A stretch of DNA of 64,000 nt from Desulfobulbaceae bacterium (GCA_024636345.1 JAGXHG010000017.1:53168-117167); one strand, 5' to 3'. Positions 19,729-28,937 are shown, counted from the stretch's first letter. The notes: generated from the letters alone by a model not told the origin. A program made the numbers and translations.

Positions 19729-20334
19729 ATGCTGGTCATCATTGATAATTACGATTCGTTTACCTATAATATTGTTCAGACCATTGCCGGAAACAGTGCG
19801 GCCAATGGTGAAAAGGCCGAGATCAAGGTCTTCCGCAATGACAAGATCACTATAGAAGAGATCGAGGCGCTGCATCCCGACCGCCTGCTTATCTCGCCTG
19901 GCCCCTGTACCCCGGCGCAAGCAGGAATCTCCATTGCTGCAATCAAATATTTTGCCGGCAAAATTCCCATCCTCGGGGTCTGTCTTGGCCATCAATCCAT
20001 GGGTGAGGCCTTTGGTGGGGCAACGGTGCGGGCCAGGCGGATTATGCACGGCAAGACTTCGCCCATCTCCCATGATTGCAAGGGGGTTTTTACTTCCTTG
20101 CCGAACCCTTTCGATGGCATGCGTTATCACTCTCTGGTGGTGGAAGAGGCAAGTCTTCCCGATTGTCTTGAGATCAGCGCCCGCAGTGATGAGGGAGAGC
20201 TCATGGGGCTGCGACATAAGACTTTGGCCATTGAAGGGGTGCAGTTTCATCCCGAATCCATCATGACCCCGGCGGGTATTATCCTGCTGAAGAATTTTAT
20301 GCGCCCTGATTATCCCTCACTTTTAAGGGCATAG
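19729..20334 (+). CDS. trpG: Anthranilate synthase component II (glutamine amidotransferase)
   Basis: 201 residues of a class I glutamine amidotransferase. The nucleophile elbow is [15 protein letters not shown], the oxyanion region is [12 protein letters not shown], and the catalytic His-Glu pair is in [10 protein letters not shown]. It releases ammonia from glutamine for TrpE. In many bacteria the same subunit also serves p-aminobenzoate synthase. It is not fused to trpD here. Confidence 0.95.
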   Translation: MLVIIDNYDSFTYNIVQTIAGNSAANGEKAEIKVFRNDKITIEEIEALHPDRLLISPGPCTPAQAGISIAAIKYFAGKIPILGVCLGHQSMGEAFGGATVRARRIMHGKTSPISHDCKGVFTSLPNPFDGMRYHSLVVEEASLPDCLEISARSDEGELMGLRHKTLAIEGVQFHPESIMTPAGIILLKNFMRPDYPSLLRA

Positions 20335-20368
20335 TCAATCTTTGAAATTAATGAGTATTGGATAGCCA

Positions 20369-21406
20369 ATGGATATTAAACAGGCAATTGCCAGGGTTGT
20401 AACCCGTCAGGATCTCAGTGAAGATGAGATGGTGGATGTTATGAATGAGATTATGGGCGGATCAGCTACCCTTGCCCAGATCGGTTCTTTTATTACGGCC
20501 CTACGGATGAAAGGGGAAACAGTGGCTGAAATCACCGGGGCGGTGCGGGTTATGCGGGAGAAGGTAACTCCCATTACCACCTCCGTTGACGTTGCCCACG
20601 GAGGCATCCTGGTGGATACTTGCGGCACTGGCGGTGACGGTTCCGGAACCTTTAATGTCTCCACTACCTCCGCCTTTGTGGTGGCCGGTGCCGGAGTGGT
20701 GGTGGCCAAACATGGCAATCGTTCCGTCTCCAGTCATTGCGGCAGCGCTGACGTCCTTGAGGCCGCGGGCGTTTCATTGAATCTGACTCCGGAACAGATC
20801 AGCCGTTGCGTCCAGAAGGTCGGCATTGGTTTTTTGTTTGCACCGGCCCTGCATGGGGCGATGAAACATGCCATTGGCCCACGGCGTGAGATCGGGATCA
20901 GGACAATTTTTAATATTCTTGGGCCGTTGACCAATCCCGCCGGTGCCAATGTGCAGGTGCTCGGTGTCTTTGCTTCGGAATTGACCGAGCCCCTGGCCGA
21001 GGTCCTTGGCAGGCTTGGCTCAAAGCGGGCGCTGGTCGTTCATGGAGAGGGTAATCTGGATGAATTGACGGTCACCGGCAGCACCAGGGTCTCTGATCTG
21101 CATCTTGGAAAGGTTACCACCTATACAGTCACCCCGGAACAACTTGGGTTGGCGCGCGCCTCGCTTGCCGATCTCAAAGGCGGGGCCACAGCCCAGGAGT
21201 CAGCCGCGCAGATGCGAGCCATCCTGGGCGGAGAGCAGGGCGCCAAGCGTGACATGATCCTTCTCAATGGCGGGGCAGCCCTGATGGCCGCAGGAGTGGC
21301 CGCAGATCTGCAGGTCGGAGTGGAGATGGCGGCAGAGATTATTGATTCTGGAAAGGCCCTGGCAAAGCTTGATCAGCTTGTGGCCTTCTGTCGGGATCTG
21401 AATTAA
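20369..21406 (+). CDS. trpD: Anthranilate phosphoribosyltransferase
   Basis: 345 residues. The PRPP/anthranilate motifs are [17 protein letters not shown] (about 87-103), KHGNRSVSS and the conserved [21 protein letters not shown]. It joins anthranilate to PRPP, the second step of the tryptophan branch. It is separated from trpG by 34 bases and from trpC by 48. Confidence 0.96.
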   Translation: MDIKQAIARVVTRQDLSEDEMVDVMNEIMGGSATLAQIGSFITALRMKGETVAEITGAVRVMREKVTPITTSVDVAHGGILVDTCGTGGDGSGTFNVSTTSAFVVAGAGVVVAKHGNRSVSSHCGSADVLEAAGVSLNLTPEQISRCVQKVGIGFLFAPALHGAMKHAIGPRREIGIRTIFNILGPLTNPAGANVQVLGVFASELTEPLAEVLGRLGSKRALVVHGEGNLDELTVTGSTRVSDLHLGKVTTYTVTPEQLGLARASLADLKGGATAQESAAQMRAILGGEQGAKRDMILLNGGAALMAAGVAADLQVGVEMAAEIIDSGKALAKLDQLVAFCRDLN

Positions 21407-21454
21407 TAGCTCATGTTGTTTGTTTGATTATTTGTTTATTTTACAGATTATACG

Positions 21455-22231
21455 ATGATTTTAGATACGATTGTTACCAGAAAAAAAGAAGAGGTCCGTC
21501 TCCTGAAGGCGCGTGGAATTCACCTTCCTCCCCAGTTTGCCCATAAACCCATTGATCCGCCCCGGGGCTTCCGTCAGGCACTCATAGATTATCCCGGTGT
21601 GGCCATCATTGCCGAGATCAAGAAGGCCTCTCCCTCCAAAGGGGTTATCCGATCTGATTTTGATCCTGTGGCCATTGCCAGGAGTTATGAGGATAACGGT
21701 GCCCAAGCCATATCGGTGCTGACCGATGAACAGTTTTTCCAGGGCAGTCTGCTCTATCTGCTTCAGGTCCGGGAGGAAGGGAGGCTGCCGGTGTTGCGCA
21801 AGGAGTTTATTATTGATGAGCTGCAGATCGAAGAGGCCCATGTCCATGGTGCCGATGCCATATTGCTTATGGCCTCTATCCTTGATGCTCATCAGTTGAA
21901 GGATTTTCAGGCCTGTGCCCGGGCGTATGGCATGGATTCCCTGGTTGAGGTCCATGACGAGCAGGAGCTTGAGGTGGTTCTCGGTGTCGGTTGTGCGTTG
22001 ATCGGGGTGAATAACCGCAATCTTAAGGACTTTTCCATGGATATTGAGACGACATTTCGTCTGAAAAAATTGATCCCTGCTGATATTCCGGTGGTTGGCG
22101 AGTCAGGGCTGAAGTCACAGGCCGATCTGAAGCGTCTTCAAGAAGAGGGGATAACCGCCGCTCTGATTGGTGAAACCCTGATGCGCGGTAGCGCCGGCGG
22201 GAATACTTTGCAGGGCCTTCGTGGTCTTTGA
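21455..22231 (+). CDS. trpC: Indole-3-glycerol phosphate synthase
   Basis: 258 residues, a monofunctional TIM barrel. Family strands are IIAEIKKASPSKGVIR, SVLTDEQFFQGS, LRKEFIIDE, GVNNRNLKDFSMD and VVGESGLKS. It closes the indole ring from CdRP with loss of CO2 and water. The ATG at 21455 has only a weak ribosome site (TTTACAG), so it may rely on upstream translation. Confidence 0.96.
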   Translation: MILDTIVTRKKEEVRLLKARGIHLPPQFAHKPIDPPRGFRQALIDYPGVAIIAEIKKASPSKGVIRSDFDPVAIARSYEDNGAQAISVLTDEQFFQGSLLYLLQVREEGRLPVLRKEFIIDELQIEEAHVHGADAILLMASILDAHQLKDFQACARAYGMDSLVEVHDEQELEVVLGVGCALIGVNNRNLKDFSMDIETTFRLKKLIPADIPVVGESGLKSQADLKRLQEEGITAALIGETLMRGSAGGNTLQGLRGL

Positions 22232-22298
22232 GTCATTGGCAGGATGCTTTGAACTTTTTCAAGGCACCCTGAACTGTTAAAAATAAGATGGAGGGAAC

Positions 22299-22964
22299 AT
22301 GGCCGCAAGGACGCGGGTTAAGATGTGTGGCATCACCAATCGTTACGATGCAGAAGAAGGGGTACGGGCCGGGGTTGACGCCTTGGGTTTTATCTTTGTG
22401 GACGAGAGTCCGCGTCATATCTTGCCGGAGAATGCGCGGGAGATCATTGCCGATTTGCCGCCATTTGTTGATTGTGTTGGTGTCTTTGTCGATCGTGATC
22501 CCCAGGAAATCGAAGAAATTATTGCCTATTGTGGCCTTTCTTATGCGCAGTTGCACGGTAGCGAAGAACCAAAGTATTGTGAGCGCCTGGCCCGCACAGC
22601 AGCCCCCTGCAAGGTGATCAAAGCTTTCCGGGTTAGCGGGGAATCAGGGGCCGGTCTTTTCACTCCGTATAACGATATGGTGCAGGGGTTTTTGTTGGAT
22701 ACCTACAGTAAAGGGATAGCAGGAGGTACAGGTATGGTCTTTGACTGGCGGATCATTGGCCGGCTGCATCTGCAGTCGCCCCTGATTCTTGCCGGTGGCC
22801 TTGATCCTGAAAATGTGAGGGAGGCAATCAAGCTGGTGCGTCCCTTTGGGGTTGATGTGAATTCAGGTGTGGAGCGAGCCCCTGGCATTAAAGATGTGGA
22901 AAAACTGCACGCCTTTATGGAGCAGGTGCGGCTGGCAGACCAAGACAAGGCCCTGGAGGATTGA
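22299..22964 (+). CDS. trpF: Phosphoribosylanthranilate isomerase
   Basis: 221 residues. VKMCGITN holds the catalytic cysteine; GFIFVDESPRHI, QLHGSE, LLDTYSKGIAGGTG and the C-terminal GGLDPENV and GVDVNSGVE with its aspartate complete the barrel. It performs the Amadori rearrangement before TrpC, though its gene comes after trpC. It is preceded by a good GGAGGG site. trpB and trpA do not follow and must be elsewhere. Confidence 0.95.
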   Translation: MAARTRVKMCGITNRYDAEEGVRAGVDALGFIFVDESPRHILPENAREIIADLPPFVDCVGVFVDRDPQEIEEIIAYCGLSYAQLHGSEEPKYCERLARTAAPCKVIKAFRVSGESGAGLFTPYNDMVQGFLLDTYSKGIAGGTGMVFDWRIIGRLHLQSPLILAGGLDPENVREAIKLVRPFGVDVNSGVERAPGIKDVEKLHAFMEQVRLADQDKALED

Positions 22965-23001
22965 GCCGTTATTTAAATTCGTTACGTCTCCTAAATTCCT
23001 G

Positions 23002-23030
23002 ACCGCCTCAGTTCTCCTGAGGCGGTTCTT
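23002..23030 (+). terminator. Hairpin terminator after trpF, overlapping the convergent cytochrome gene
   Basis: Nine-base perfect stem ACCGCCTCA / TGAGGCGGT (23002-23010, 23018-23026) with a 7-base loop; the T tract is poor. The right side contains the last codons and stop of the minus-strand cytochrome gene, so coding sequence and terminator share DNA. Confidence 0.5.
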
Positions 23031-24534
23031 GATCTCTAGTTTCTGTCTTTTTTTCCCTTTGCTCTTCCAGACGATAAAAATCCTTCAAGCGCTGCCTGTA
23101 GAACATTCCCGCAGGTCCGGTAGTATGTGGAGTATAGGGTTGTAAGCCCTTATCGGACGACTGGGCTTGAATAGCATCAAAACGTATCTTGTTTTCTTCG
23201 TCAAGCCATGACAGATGAAGATCCAATAACGGACGCATGACCGATATCCTGCCGTTCGTGTCTCTGCCAAGCTGTACTGTTTCCCAGCGGCGCATAATAT
23301 ATCCCTGATGCCATATCCCTTTTTTTTCTTCACCATTGATCTTATCTAGCATGACCGGAGCCATGGTGGTGGGGTAATCAGGGTTCAGATTATAGGTTAG
23401 AATTTTTTCCACCTCCCAACTGCCCTGAGTCGTCAGTCTCCAGAAGGCGTCATTTTCCCTGGTGTCATTGCGGAGCAGGTGAGTGCCCGTATCATTGAAG
23501 GCCCATTGAGCATGACATGCCTGACAGCTTATTTGGTCTTCGAAAGCGGTATGGGCCGGATCACGCATGAGCGGGATTGCATGACGCTTCTTGTCGCCCT
23601 TGGAATGGAGAAAATATTTACCTTCTTTCTCGGTCACATTGGCTGGCAGCGATTTTCCCAGGATTTCTTGGAGGTGGCAATCCTGGCACTGGATAGCCTT
23701 GGTCTTTCGGGTGTTCATAAGCTCAGCGCCACCATGACAATCAACGCAAATCAAGCCCCGCTGTTGGTGGATGTCCGGAGTTAACTGATGATATTCAACG
23801 CCATAAGGACGGGTGAATGGGTCCTTGGTGATGTAGGGAGTTCGGTATTCCTCATTGAAATCATGCTCAAAGCGGCCATGGTAATCTGCGCCAACCCAGT
23901 TTTCGTAGTGACATTGCAGGCATTGTTTATCACCTGGGGTTGCCAGGAAGGTATGAGAGGTGGGTGCGCCGTTGGTGAAATCAAGATGACAGGCGGCGCA
24001 GCCGGTGCCGTGACCCACAAGGGGATACGGGTCGCCGCTGGAATAGAGATGGCAGCGCAGGCAGCGTCGACGCAGCATGTCATCTGCTAGTTGCAGGGCG
24101 GTTTCCGGTTCATCGGCCACGGGGATTTGGATGAGCGTATCAAGACTCTCTTGGGCACCAAAGGCCTTGCGGACCAGATTGACTTTACGTTTCAAAGTAA
24201 AATGAATTGATTGCGTTGTCCCTGCCACTTGATCAGGATGACATCTGCCGCAGCTTTGTGTCATTGATGCCGGGTGGGCGGGTTGTGAAATGAGGCCGGT
24301 ATGGGCGTCTTTCTGGTCGTTACTGGTGTCCTTGCCGGCATGACAGCTTGAACAGGAGAAGTTATGGGCCTTGTCCTGATGTGCCATGTGGCAGCGGATA
24401 CACCCTTTTTGCACAGGGTTGATAATGGGGCGAGCTTCATTGTTTGTGTCCCTGGATTGTTCAGATGGTGTGGTAGAATCTGAACAGCCTGCCAGGAAGA
24501 GAGAACAGGTAATGAAGAGTGACAGATAAGACAT
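23008..24534 (-). CDS. Nine-heme c-type cytochrome lipoprotein
   Basis: 508 residues. A short signal ends in the lipobox LAGC, so the protein is probably lipid-anchored. Nine CXXCH sites are visible in order: CIRCH, CSSCH, CGRCH, CLRCH, CAACH, CLQCH, CVDCH, CQDCH, CQACH, all in the first 350 residues. The last 160 residues lack hemes and are rich in W, Y and charged residues. It is a candidate for electron transfer at the periplasmic or outer membrane face. It stands alone, and I cannot assign a named family or acceptor. Confidence 0.85.
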   Translation of the reverse strand: MSYLSLFITCSLFLAGCSDSTTPSEQSRDTNNEARPIINPVQKGCIRCHMAHQDKAHNFSCSSCHAGKDTSNDQKDAHTGLISQPAHPASMTQSCGRCHPDQVAGTTQSIHFTLKRKVNLVRKAFGAQESLDTLIQIPVADEPETALQLADDMLRRRCLRCHLYSSGDPYPLVGHGTGCAACHLDFTNGAPTSHTFLATPGDKQCLQCHYENWVGADYHGRFEHDFNEEYRTPYITKDPFTRPYGVEYHQLTPDIHQQRGLICVDCHGGAELMNTRKTKAIQCQDCHLQEILGKSLPANVTEKEGKYFLHSKGDKKRHAIPLMRDPAHTAFEDQISCQACHAQWAFNDTGTHLLRNDTRENDAFWRLTTQGSWEVEKILTYNLNPDYPTTMAPVMLDKINGEEKKGIWHQGYIMRRWETVQLGRDTNGRISVMRPLLDLHLSWLDEENKIRFDAIQAQSSDKGLQPYTPHTTGPAGMFYRQRLKDFYRLEEQREKKTETRDQEPPQEN

Positions 24535-24698
24535 AATGAAGGAAGCAATCTAATAGCTCAAGTTAAGCCGTTGTTGAAAAATAACCTAAATATTCAAATG
24601 GCGTTGATCGTTATAAAGAGCCGGAATGAAACAGTCAGAAACGAAGTCGATATTTCTTAACAGTTTCTAACTTATCAGGAGTCTCGATTGATCCGATG

Positions 24699-24727
24699 TT
24701 GACACACTACCATAAAATTGATAATTA
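24699..24727 (+). promoter_or_regulatory. Promoter of tRNA-Thr
   Basis: A perfect TTGACA at 24699-24704, with an AT-rich -10 (ATAATT / TAATTA) 16-17 bases further on. Transcription would start about 30 bases before the tRNA. Confidence 0.6.
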
Positions 24728-24761
24728 CTGGAACTACTTTTCCAACTTCACATCTGATCAA

Positions 24762-24837
<76 letters not shown>

Positions 24838-24847
24838 GTAAAATCAA

Positions 24848-24880
24848 GGGGTTAGGTCGTTAAGACTTAACCCCTTTTTT
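24848..24880 (+). terminator. Terminator supplied by the element behind tRNA-Thr
   Basis: Stem GGGGTTA / TAACCCC, extended by GTC/GAC after one mismatch, then six T. It lies just inside the element and replaces the original tRNA terminator, which is now displaced beyond attR (35581-35616). Confidence 0.85.
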
Positions 24881-24883
24881 GCT

Positions 24884-24910
24884 TCGTTATATGCCAGTTA
24901 TATTTTGAAA
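24884..24910 (+). repeat. Left copy of a subterminal direct repeat (possible integrase arm site)
   Basis: A 27-base sequence beginning TCGTTATATGCCAGTTATAT, repeated in the same orientation at 35380-35405 with one T fewer. It lies 46 bases inside attL. In a circular form the two copies would flank the att core, as arm-type integrase sites do. Confidence 0.6.
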
Positions 24911-25071
24911 GGGAATGGAGGCACAAGTCAATATCATGACGCTGACTGGATCACTCCTTCCAGGGCATAAAAAAATCGCCTCCCTCTCGAAAGAAAGAAG
25001 CGGTCTGCCGCGTTGTGTTGCGTTGCGCGTTGCGTAATTGGCGTTTTTGTAGCTTCACCAAGCTGTACCCC

Positions 25072-25749
25072 TTAGAAATTCCGTAAATATCTCACAACAC
25101 TGGTATCTTCATCCTCAGCTTGGAACTCAGCTTGGACCTCATCATCATACGAGACCCTTTCACTCTCTCGCACTCCCTGTTCCCACTCGACCCCAACCAA
25201 CTCCTGGTCATCTGACCACGTCTTCAATTTTTCCGGATAAAATGTGTGGCCGAAGAAATAGGAAATCAAAACCTCCCTTGTAAACTGAGAGAGAGGAATC
25301 CCCACCCGGTCAGCGAGATTTTGCAGATCATCTTTGATGCGAACAGGAAGAAACACTTTGAGGGGGATAATATTTTTTCCAAGACCAGGAATACACTCTG
25401 CCGTTGATGTTCTGGAATAGAACACATCCTGGTCAGGCTCATTGTCGGGTTGCTCATCCTCCACTGGTTCTGGCGGCGGCACATAGTATAAGCCCTCACT
25501 TGTCGCTTGCATTTTTAACAATTCATGCATGCCATAGAGATATATCACGAAGAATTCACGAATATATTTTGCTGCAACCAACCCAGCCCTTTCAACAATT
25601 TCATCCAGTGCCGTTCTGCCCGCTTCAGGGAGCCAGACACGCAGTACCGCGGTATTCTCTGACAGCTCCTTCAATTCCCGGTCGTCAATGAGATCGGTCA
25701 TGGCTGGTAATCCTTGTACTTTCTTTTGCTTGTGAGAGAAGGGCCACAT
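25072..25749 (-). CDS. Protein with two ribbon-helix-helix-like units
   Basis: 225 residues of an unnamed protein. Two segments follow the same pattern: LRVWLPEAGRTALDEIVERA... (about 36-72) and LKVFLPVRIKDDLQNLADRV... (about 128-165), each a beta strand followed by two helices and ending in FFVIYLYG or VLISYFFG. This looks like two ribbon-helix-helix DNA-binding units in one chain, linked by a proline-rich acidic stretch and ending in an acidic tail. It may be an element regulator or an accessory DNA-processing protein. It is the leftmost gene of the element, transcribed toward attL. An internal ATG at 25701 is an alternative start. Confidence 0.55.
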   Translation of the reverse strand: MWPFSHKQKKVQGLPAMTDLIDDRELKELSENTAVLRVWLPEAGRTALDEIVERAGLVAAKYIREFFVIYLYGMHELLKMQATSEGLYYVPPPEPVEDEQPDNEPDQDVFYSRTSTAECIPGLGKNIIPLKVFLPVRIKDDLQNLADRVGIPLSQFTREVLISYFFGHTFYPEKLKTWSDDQELVGVEWEQGVRESERVSYDDEVQAEFQAEDEDTSVVRYLRNF

Positions 25750-25962
25750 GTAAAAATTCCCCTATTTATTTCATTGATTATGAGTTGCTGGAACTGGTAG
25801 CCTGATAACAAGATAAAATTGGATTTCATTTCAAAAGGGCGTATGATCAATATCAGAAATCTTACAAAACTCGACAAATCTACCATGCGACAAGGGAGGC
25901 AGAAAGTATTTTTCACTTTTGCCTTAAATAGATCCAGGAAGACTAATTATGGAGATCGTGTC

Positions 25963-26179
25963 ATGAGAAAAATTGTTTTGTTAGGTATTGCTATGGTTAT
26001 TTTTTTAGTTGCTATTTTTTCCACACAATATCAAGCCCGTGCCAATTGAAAACGTGGGCCAATGCATGGGGGACTGCGCCAGCGAGCAGGGCATATGTAT
26101 TTCGCAATGCAACGGAGACGGTCAATGTATTGGTAATTGTGGCGCAGCGCATGGACGTTGTGTCTCAAGGTGTCATTGA
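25963..26179 (+). pseudogene. Frameshifted secreted cysteine-rich peptide with tandem 18-residue repeats
   Basis: ATG 25963 follows a GGAG site and encodes a clear signal peptide (MRKIVLLGIAMVIFLVAIF...) ending at TGA 26047. In the +1 frame, open from about 26042 to TGA 26177, lies GQCMGDCASEQGICISQC, then NGD, then GQCIGNCGAAHGRCVSRC and a final H: two copies of an 18-residue unit with four cysteines each. Signal and mature part are out of frame by one base, near runs of T. It is either a frameshifted gene, a sequence error, or a programmed shift. The function is unknown; eight cysteines suggest disulfides or metal binding. Confidence 0.6.
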
Positions 26180-26255
26180 TTCGATTTTCTGATCTGGGAT
26201 ATTTGGACAATCAATTGTTACTACATTGCCATACTGCTATTAAAGGAGAATAAAA

Positions 26256-26567
26256 ATGAAAAAGATAATTATTGGCCTGGCTATTAGTTTGACTTACGTT
26301 ACTTTGTCGTCGCCTGTCTTCGCACAGAACAACCAATACGAAATCAAGACCAATCCACAAGGAAATTCACTCGGTGGAAGCACAGATATTGAAATGCGGA
26401 AGCAGTACGACTACGATCCATCAAACAAGTATCGGGGCGAAATTGACAGTGACGGCTCGGTACGCATGAAAAACTACGATGGCGATCGACTACGCGGTAC
26501 CATTGATAGTGACGGCTACGGAAGGTTGAGGGATCAAGATGGGAATACTTACAGAGTAAAGCCTTGA
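26256..26567 (+). CDS. Secreted protein with short D/G-rich repeats
   Basis: 103 residues after a strong AAAGGAG site. A signal peptide ends at SPVFA (about 23). The mature part carries two similar units, YRGEIDSDGSVRMKNYDGD and RLRGTIDSDGYGRLRDQDGN, which recall MORN-like or YD-type beta-hairpin repeats. No cysteines are present in the mature part. It is probably periplasmic or outer-membrane associated. It is one of several secreted products in this end of the element; no known family was recognised. Confidence 0.7.
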   Translation: MKKIIIGLAISLTYVTLSSPVFAQNNQYEIKTNPQGNSLGGSTDIEMRKQYDYDPSNKYRGEIDSDGSVRMKNYDGDRLRGTIDSDGYGRLRDQDGNTYRVKP

Positions 26568-26733
26568 TGTTATTTATTTAAACTCCGTAGAAAGATTCAA
26601 ACAAGTGGTTCTGTCAGGCGGTGGTGAGCTTGCCAAACTACAAACAAGACTTCTGCAAGATGCTCGGTAAAGTAAAGATATTTCGGCCAGAAAAAATTCT
26701 ATAATCTCTTGTAGTGCATGGAGGAGTCTATAT

Positions 26734-27516
26734 ATGATTCAAAAAGTAGATAACAGGAAAAAGACTATATTTATTTGGATCTTTGGTGTTGTTTTAGTAA
26801 TGCTTCTATTCCCTCCGTGGATAGACTCACGACTTGCGGGAAAGCAAACCATTAGGGACAATATTGGTTACAGTTTTATACTCGATCAACCTAACGGTAA
26901 AAATGTATCTATTGACTGGAGCAAATTGATCATTCAATTTGCGGTTGTGGCTTGTGTTACAGGGATTGCAATATTTTCAAACATCCACCTTGCTAAAATT
27001 GGCATAGCCGCAAAATGGCTTATAGCTTTTGCATCTTTTTTATTCATTGCGGTTTGGCTTTTTCATTATTTTACAGAGGTGCGCCCTTATAAACAGGTAA
27101 AAATGTCTATCAAATATGAGCCAGACAAGTGTTCAATAGAATACCCCATGTTGGTAACAACCAACAACAACGGCTCAAGAACGGTGTCCAAAATATCTTT
27201 TGAAATTGCTGTGCGAATCCCAGGACACAGTAATAATCTCGTTCCTTTGAATGACCCGATGGCTATCCCAGACAAAAAGTTTATTACGGATTACTCAACA
27301 GACATAATAGTGATGTCTGGCACATCTTCTACAACATGTTGCCGCCACCCTTTTAAAACTTTTACTGAAATAACGGCTCTTCCTGAGTTTTCATCTGCAT
27401 CAACAGAACGGCAACAAAAAGTCATCTCTCTTGCTATGGAGGACATGGGTGCCAAGGGATATACGCCAGAAGAGCTTTCTTATAGTATCGAAAGAGAGGA
27501 AGTTATTCTGCGATAA
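26734..27516 (+). CDS. Membrane protein of unknown function
   Basis: 260 residues. Three hydrophobic helices (about 10-28, 68-83, 92-112) are followed by a roughly 140-residue soluble C-terminal domain (VKMSIKYEPDKCSIEYPMLV...), probably beta-rich. A hydrophilic loop sits between the first two helices. A GGAG site precedes the start. No family is recognised. Base use is AT-rich, like the neighbouring cargo genes and unlike the flanking chromosome. Confidence 0.7.
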   Translation: MIQKVDNRKKTIFIWIFGVVLVMLLFPPWIDSRLAGKQTIRDNIGYSFILDQPNGKNVSIDWSKLIIQFAVVACVTGIAIFSNIHLAKIGIAAKWLIAFASFLFIAVWLFHYFTEVRPYKQVKMSIKYEPDKCSIEYPMLVTTNNNGSRTVSKISFEIAVRIPGHSNNLVPLNDPMAIPDKKFITDYSTDIIVMSGTSSTTCCRHPFKTFTEITALPEFSSASTERQQKVISLAMEDMGAKGYTPEELSYSIEREEVILR

Positions 27517-27760
27517 AGAGAAACAGGGGATAGAGGGTCTACATATTGATATTCGTGGAAGTCCCAGAAATAAGGAATCCACGCAAGAAGCCAGCATTTT
27601 CGATGATCTTAGGTTGTGTTCTAAAATATACAAAAAGGGGCTGCCCCATTCCTTTCTTGTAAATAGAGCATAGGGCTGCGGCTGAGTGGGACAGGTGGTG
27701 GAGAAGGTTAATAGATATTGATATACTAATTATGGCAAAGGGAAAATGGAGAGTAATAAA

Positions 27761-27871
27761 ATGAAGAAAACAATTATCGCCATATCGTTATGCCTTGTTG
27801 CGTCACCCTGTTTTGCATTTATGAATGAAGTTGCTCCACAGCAACAAAACCAGAACACCCAGATCCAGTAG
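27761..27871 (+). CDS. 36-residue secreted peptide, possibly truncated
   Basis: A signal peptide MKKTIIAISLCLVASPCFA is followed by a Q/N-rich stretch and stop TAG. Reading through the TAG gives PKVYESNTGNQYMCLYRK, which continues like a small secreted protein. The gene may therefore be interrupted by a nonsense change, although the short form could also be complete. A GGAG-rich leader precedes it. Confidence 0.4.
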   Translation: MKKTIIAISLCLVASPCFAFMNEVAPQQQNQNTQIQ

Positions 27872-27947
27872 CCAAAGGTTTATGAGTCAAATACTGGTAA
27901 TCAGTATATGTGCCTCTATAGGAAACTCAGCTGTCACTTCCCTGAAC

Positions 27948-28005
27948 TCCCGGCTACGTAGAAATGACGCAGCATTTAATGAATGTCATTTCTGTGCAGC
28001 CAGGA
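27948..28005. repeat. Imperfect palindromic repeat (REP/MITE-like)
   Basis: Left arm 27948-27968 (ending GTAGAAATGAC) and right arm 27985-28005 (starting GTCATTTCTGTG) pair over 21 bases with 4 mismatches around a 16-base loop. The inner nine bases match perfectly. It resembles dispersed palindromic intergenic elements. Copy number in the genome is unknown. Confidence 0.5.
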
Positions 28006-28199
28006 ACCCATTATTTATGGGGTACCCAGAAACTTTTAGCTGAGTATTGTATAGAGCCACTTTCTAAAATAAAATATTAACATCCCTGTCTGTTATTTCT
28101 TGTTTAATGTCAAATAGGTAAAAGCTATTTTTTTGTCTCCTTGGTATTACCTTTGCTGTGAGCTGTCTTTGAACATTTATTTAACGTAAAGGAGTAAGT

Positions 28200-28937
28200 A
28201 TGAAAAATAAAAATATTTTACATTACTTGTTATCGAGTCAGATACACTTTACTGGCAAAGCAATTTATACATGGTTAGCTCTACTCGTCACTTTGTCTGC
28301 TTTTCCTGCTCAGGCATTAGCGATAGATTGTTTTGAACTGGATGGAGCTTATGTTTACTCTCAAGAGTCAACTCCTGTTTATCTCGGATTCTTTGGCGGT
28401 GAAGTTGATTCAGATTCTATTATGAATACGGTTAGTAATTATGGCTCTACAGTTAGTGCCCTTAGTGTAAGAAATGATGTTGGGAAATATGGATCATCTG
28501 TTGGAACGTATAGCGCAAATGATAATGTAGCTTCAAAACCTCCACGGATCTATAAAAATGGAGTTTTGATAACTTACTTAACGACGAACTTGGTATTTCT
28601 TGATCGTGTTTCTTTATCAGAAATAGATGCAAGTTGTACTTTTATTGCTCACTCTCCTGCAATCCCTACAACGTACACCCTTACAGTCACGAAAACAGGA
28701 ACAGGTGCGGGCACAGTAGGCGGTGGCGGAACTTATGCTTCTGGTACAACGCAACAAGTAAGCGCAACAGCAACCATTGGTTCCACCTTCACCGGGTGGA
28801 GTGGTGATTGTACAGGGACAACAAGCCCGGTAAGCGTGCTGATGAATGGCAATAAAACTTGTACTGCGACTTTTCAGAATAATCTTCAAATACCAAATTT
28901 AACGGCTATCATCTTTTTGTTAACAAAACAAAAATGA
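28200..28937 (+). CDS. Secreted protein with one InlB-B-type beta repeat
   Basis: 245 residues after a TAAAGGAG site. A long signal peptide (cut near AQALA, about 41) leads to a 100-residue unassigned domain. Residues 155-230 then form a bacterial surface repeat of the InlB-B/Listeria-Bacteroides type: YTLTVTKTGTGAGTVGGGGTY, followed by the TFTGWSGDCTGT and GNKTCTATF signatures. The protein ends soon after in an odd hydrophobic tail, and its 3' end overlaps the hicB remnant on the other strand. It may therefore have lost a longer original C-terminus. A surface or envelope location is likely. Confidence 0.75.
   Translation: MKNKNILHYLLSSQIHFTGKAIYTWLALLVTLSAFPAQALAIDCFELDGAYVYSQESTPVYLGFFGGEVDSDSIMNTVSNYGSTVSALSVRNDVGKYGSSVGTYSANDNVASKPPRIYKNGVLITYLTTNLVFLDRVSLSEIDASCTFIAHSPAIPTTYTLTVTKTGTGAGTVGGGGTYASGTTQQVSATATIGSTFTGWSGDCTGTTSPVSVLMNGNKTCTATFQNNLQIPNLTAIIFLLTKQK

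Noticed and set aside
18685..20250. 521-codon minus-strand frame opposite trpE-trpG
   Set aside because: Long antisense shadow spanning two well-identified genes on the plus strand.
25005..25040. CRISPR or tandem repeat array at GTTGCG repeats
   Set aside because: Only three short irregular TTGCG words, no spacers, no cas genes in the window.
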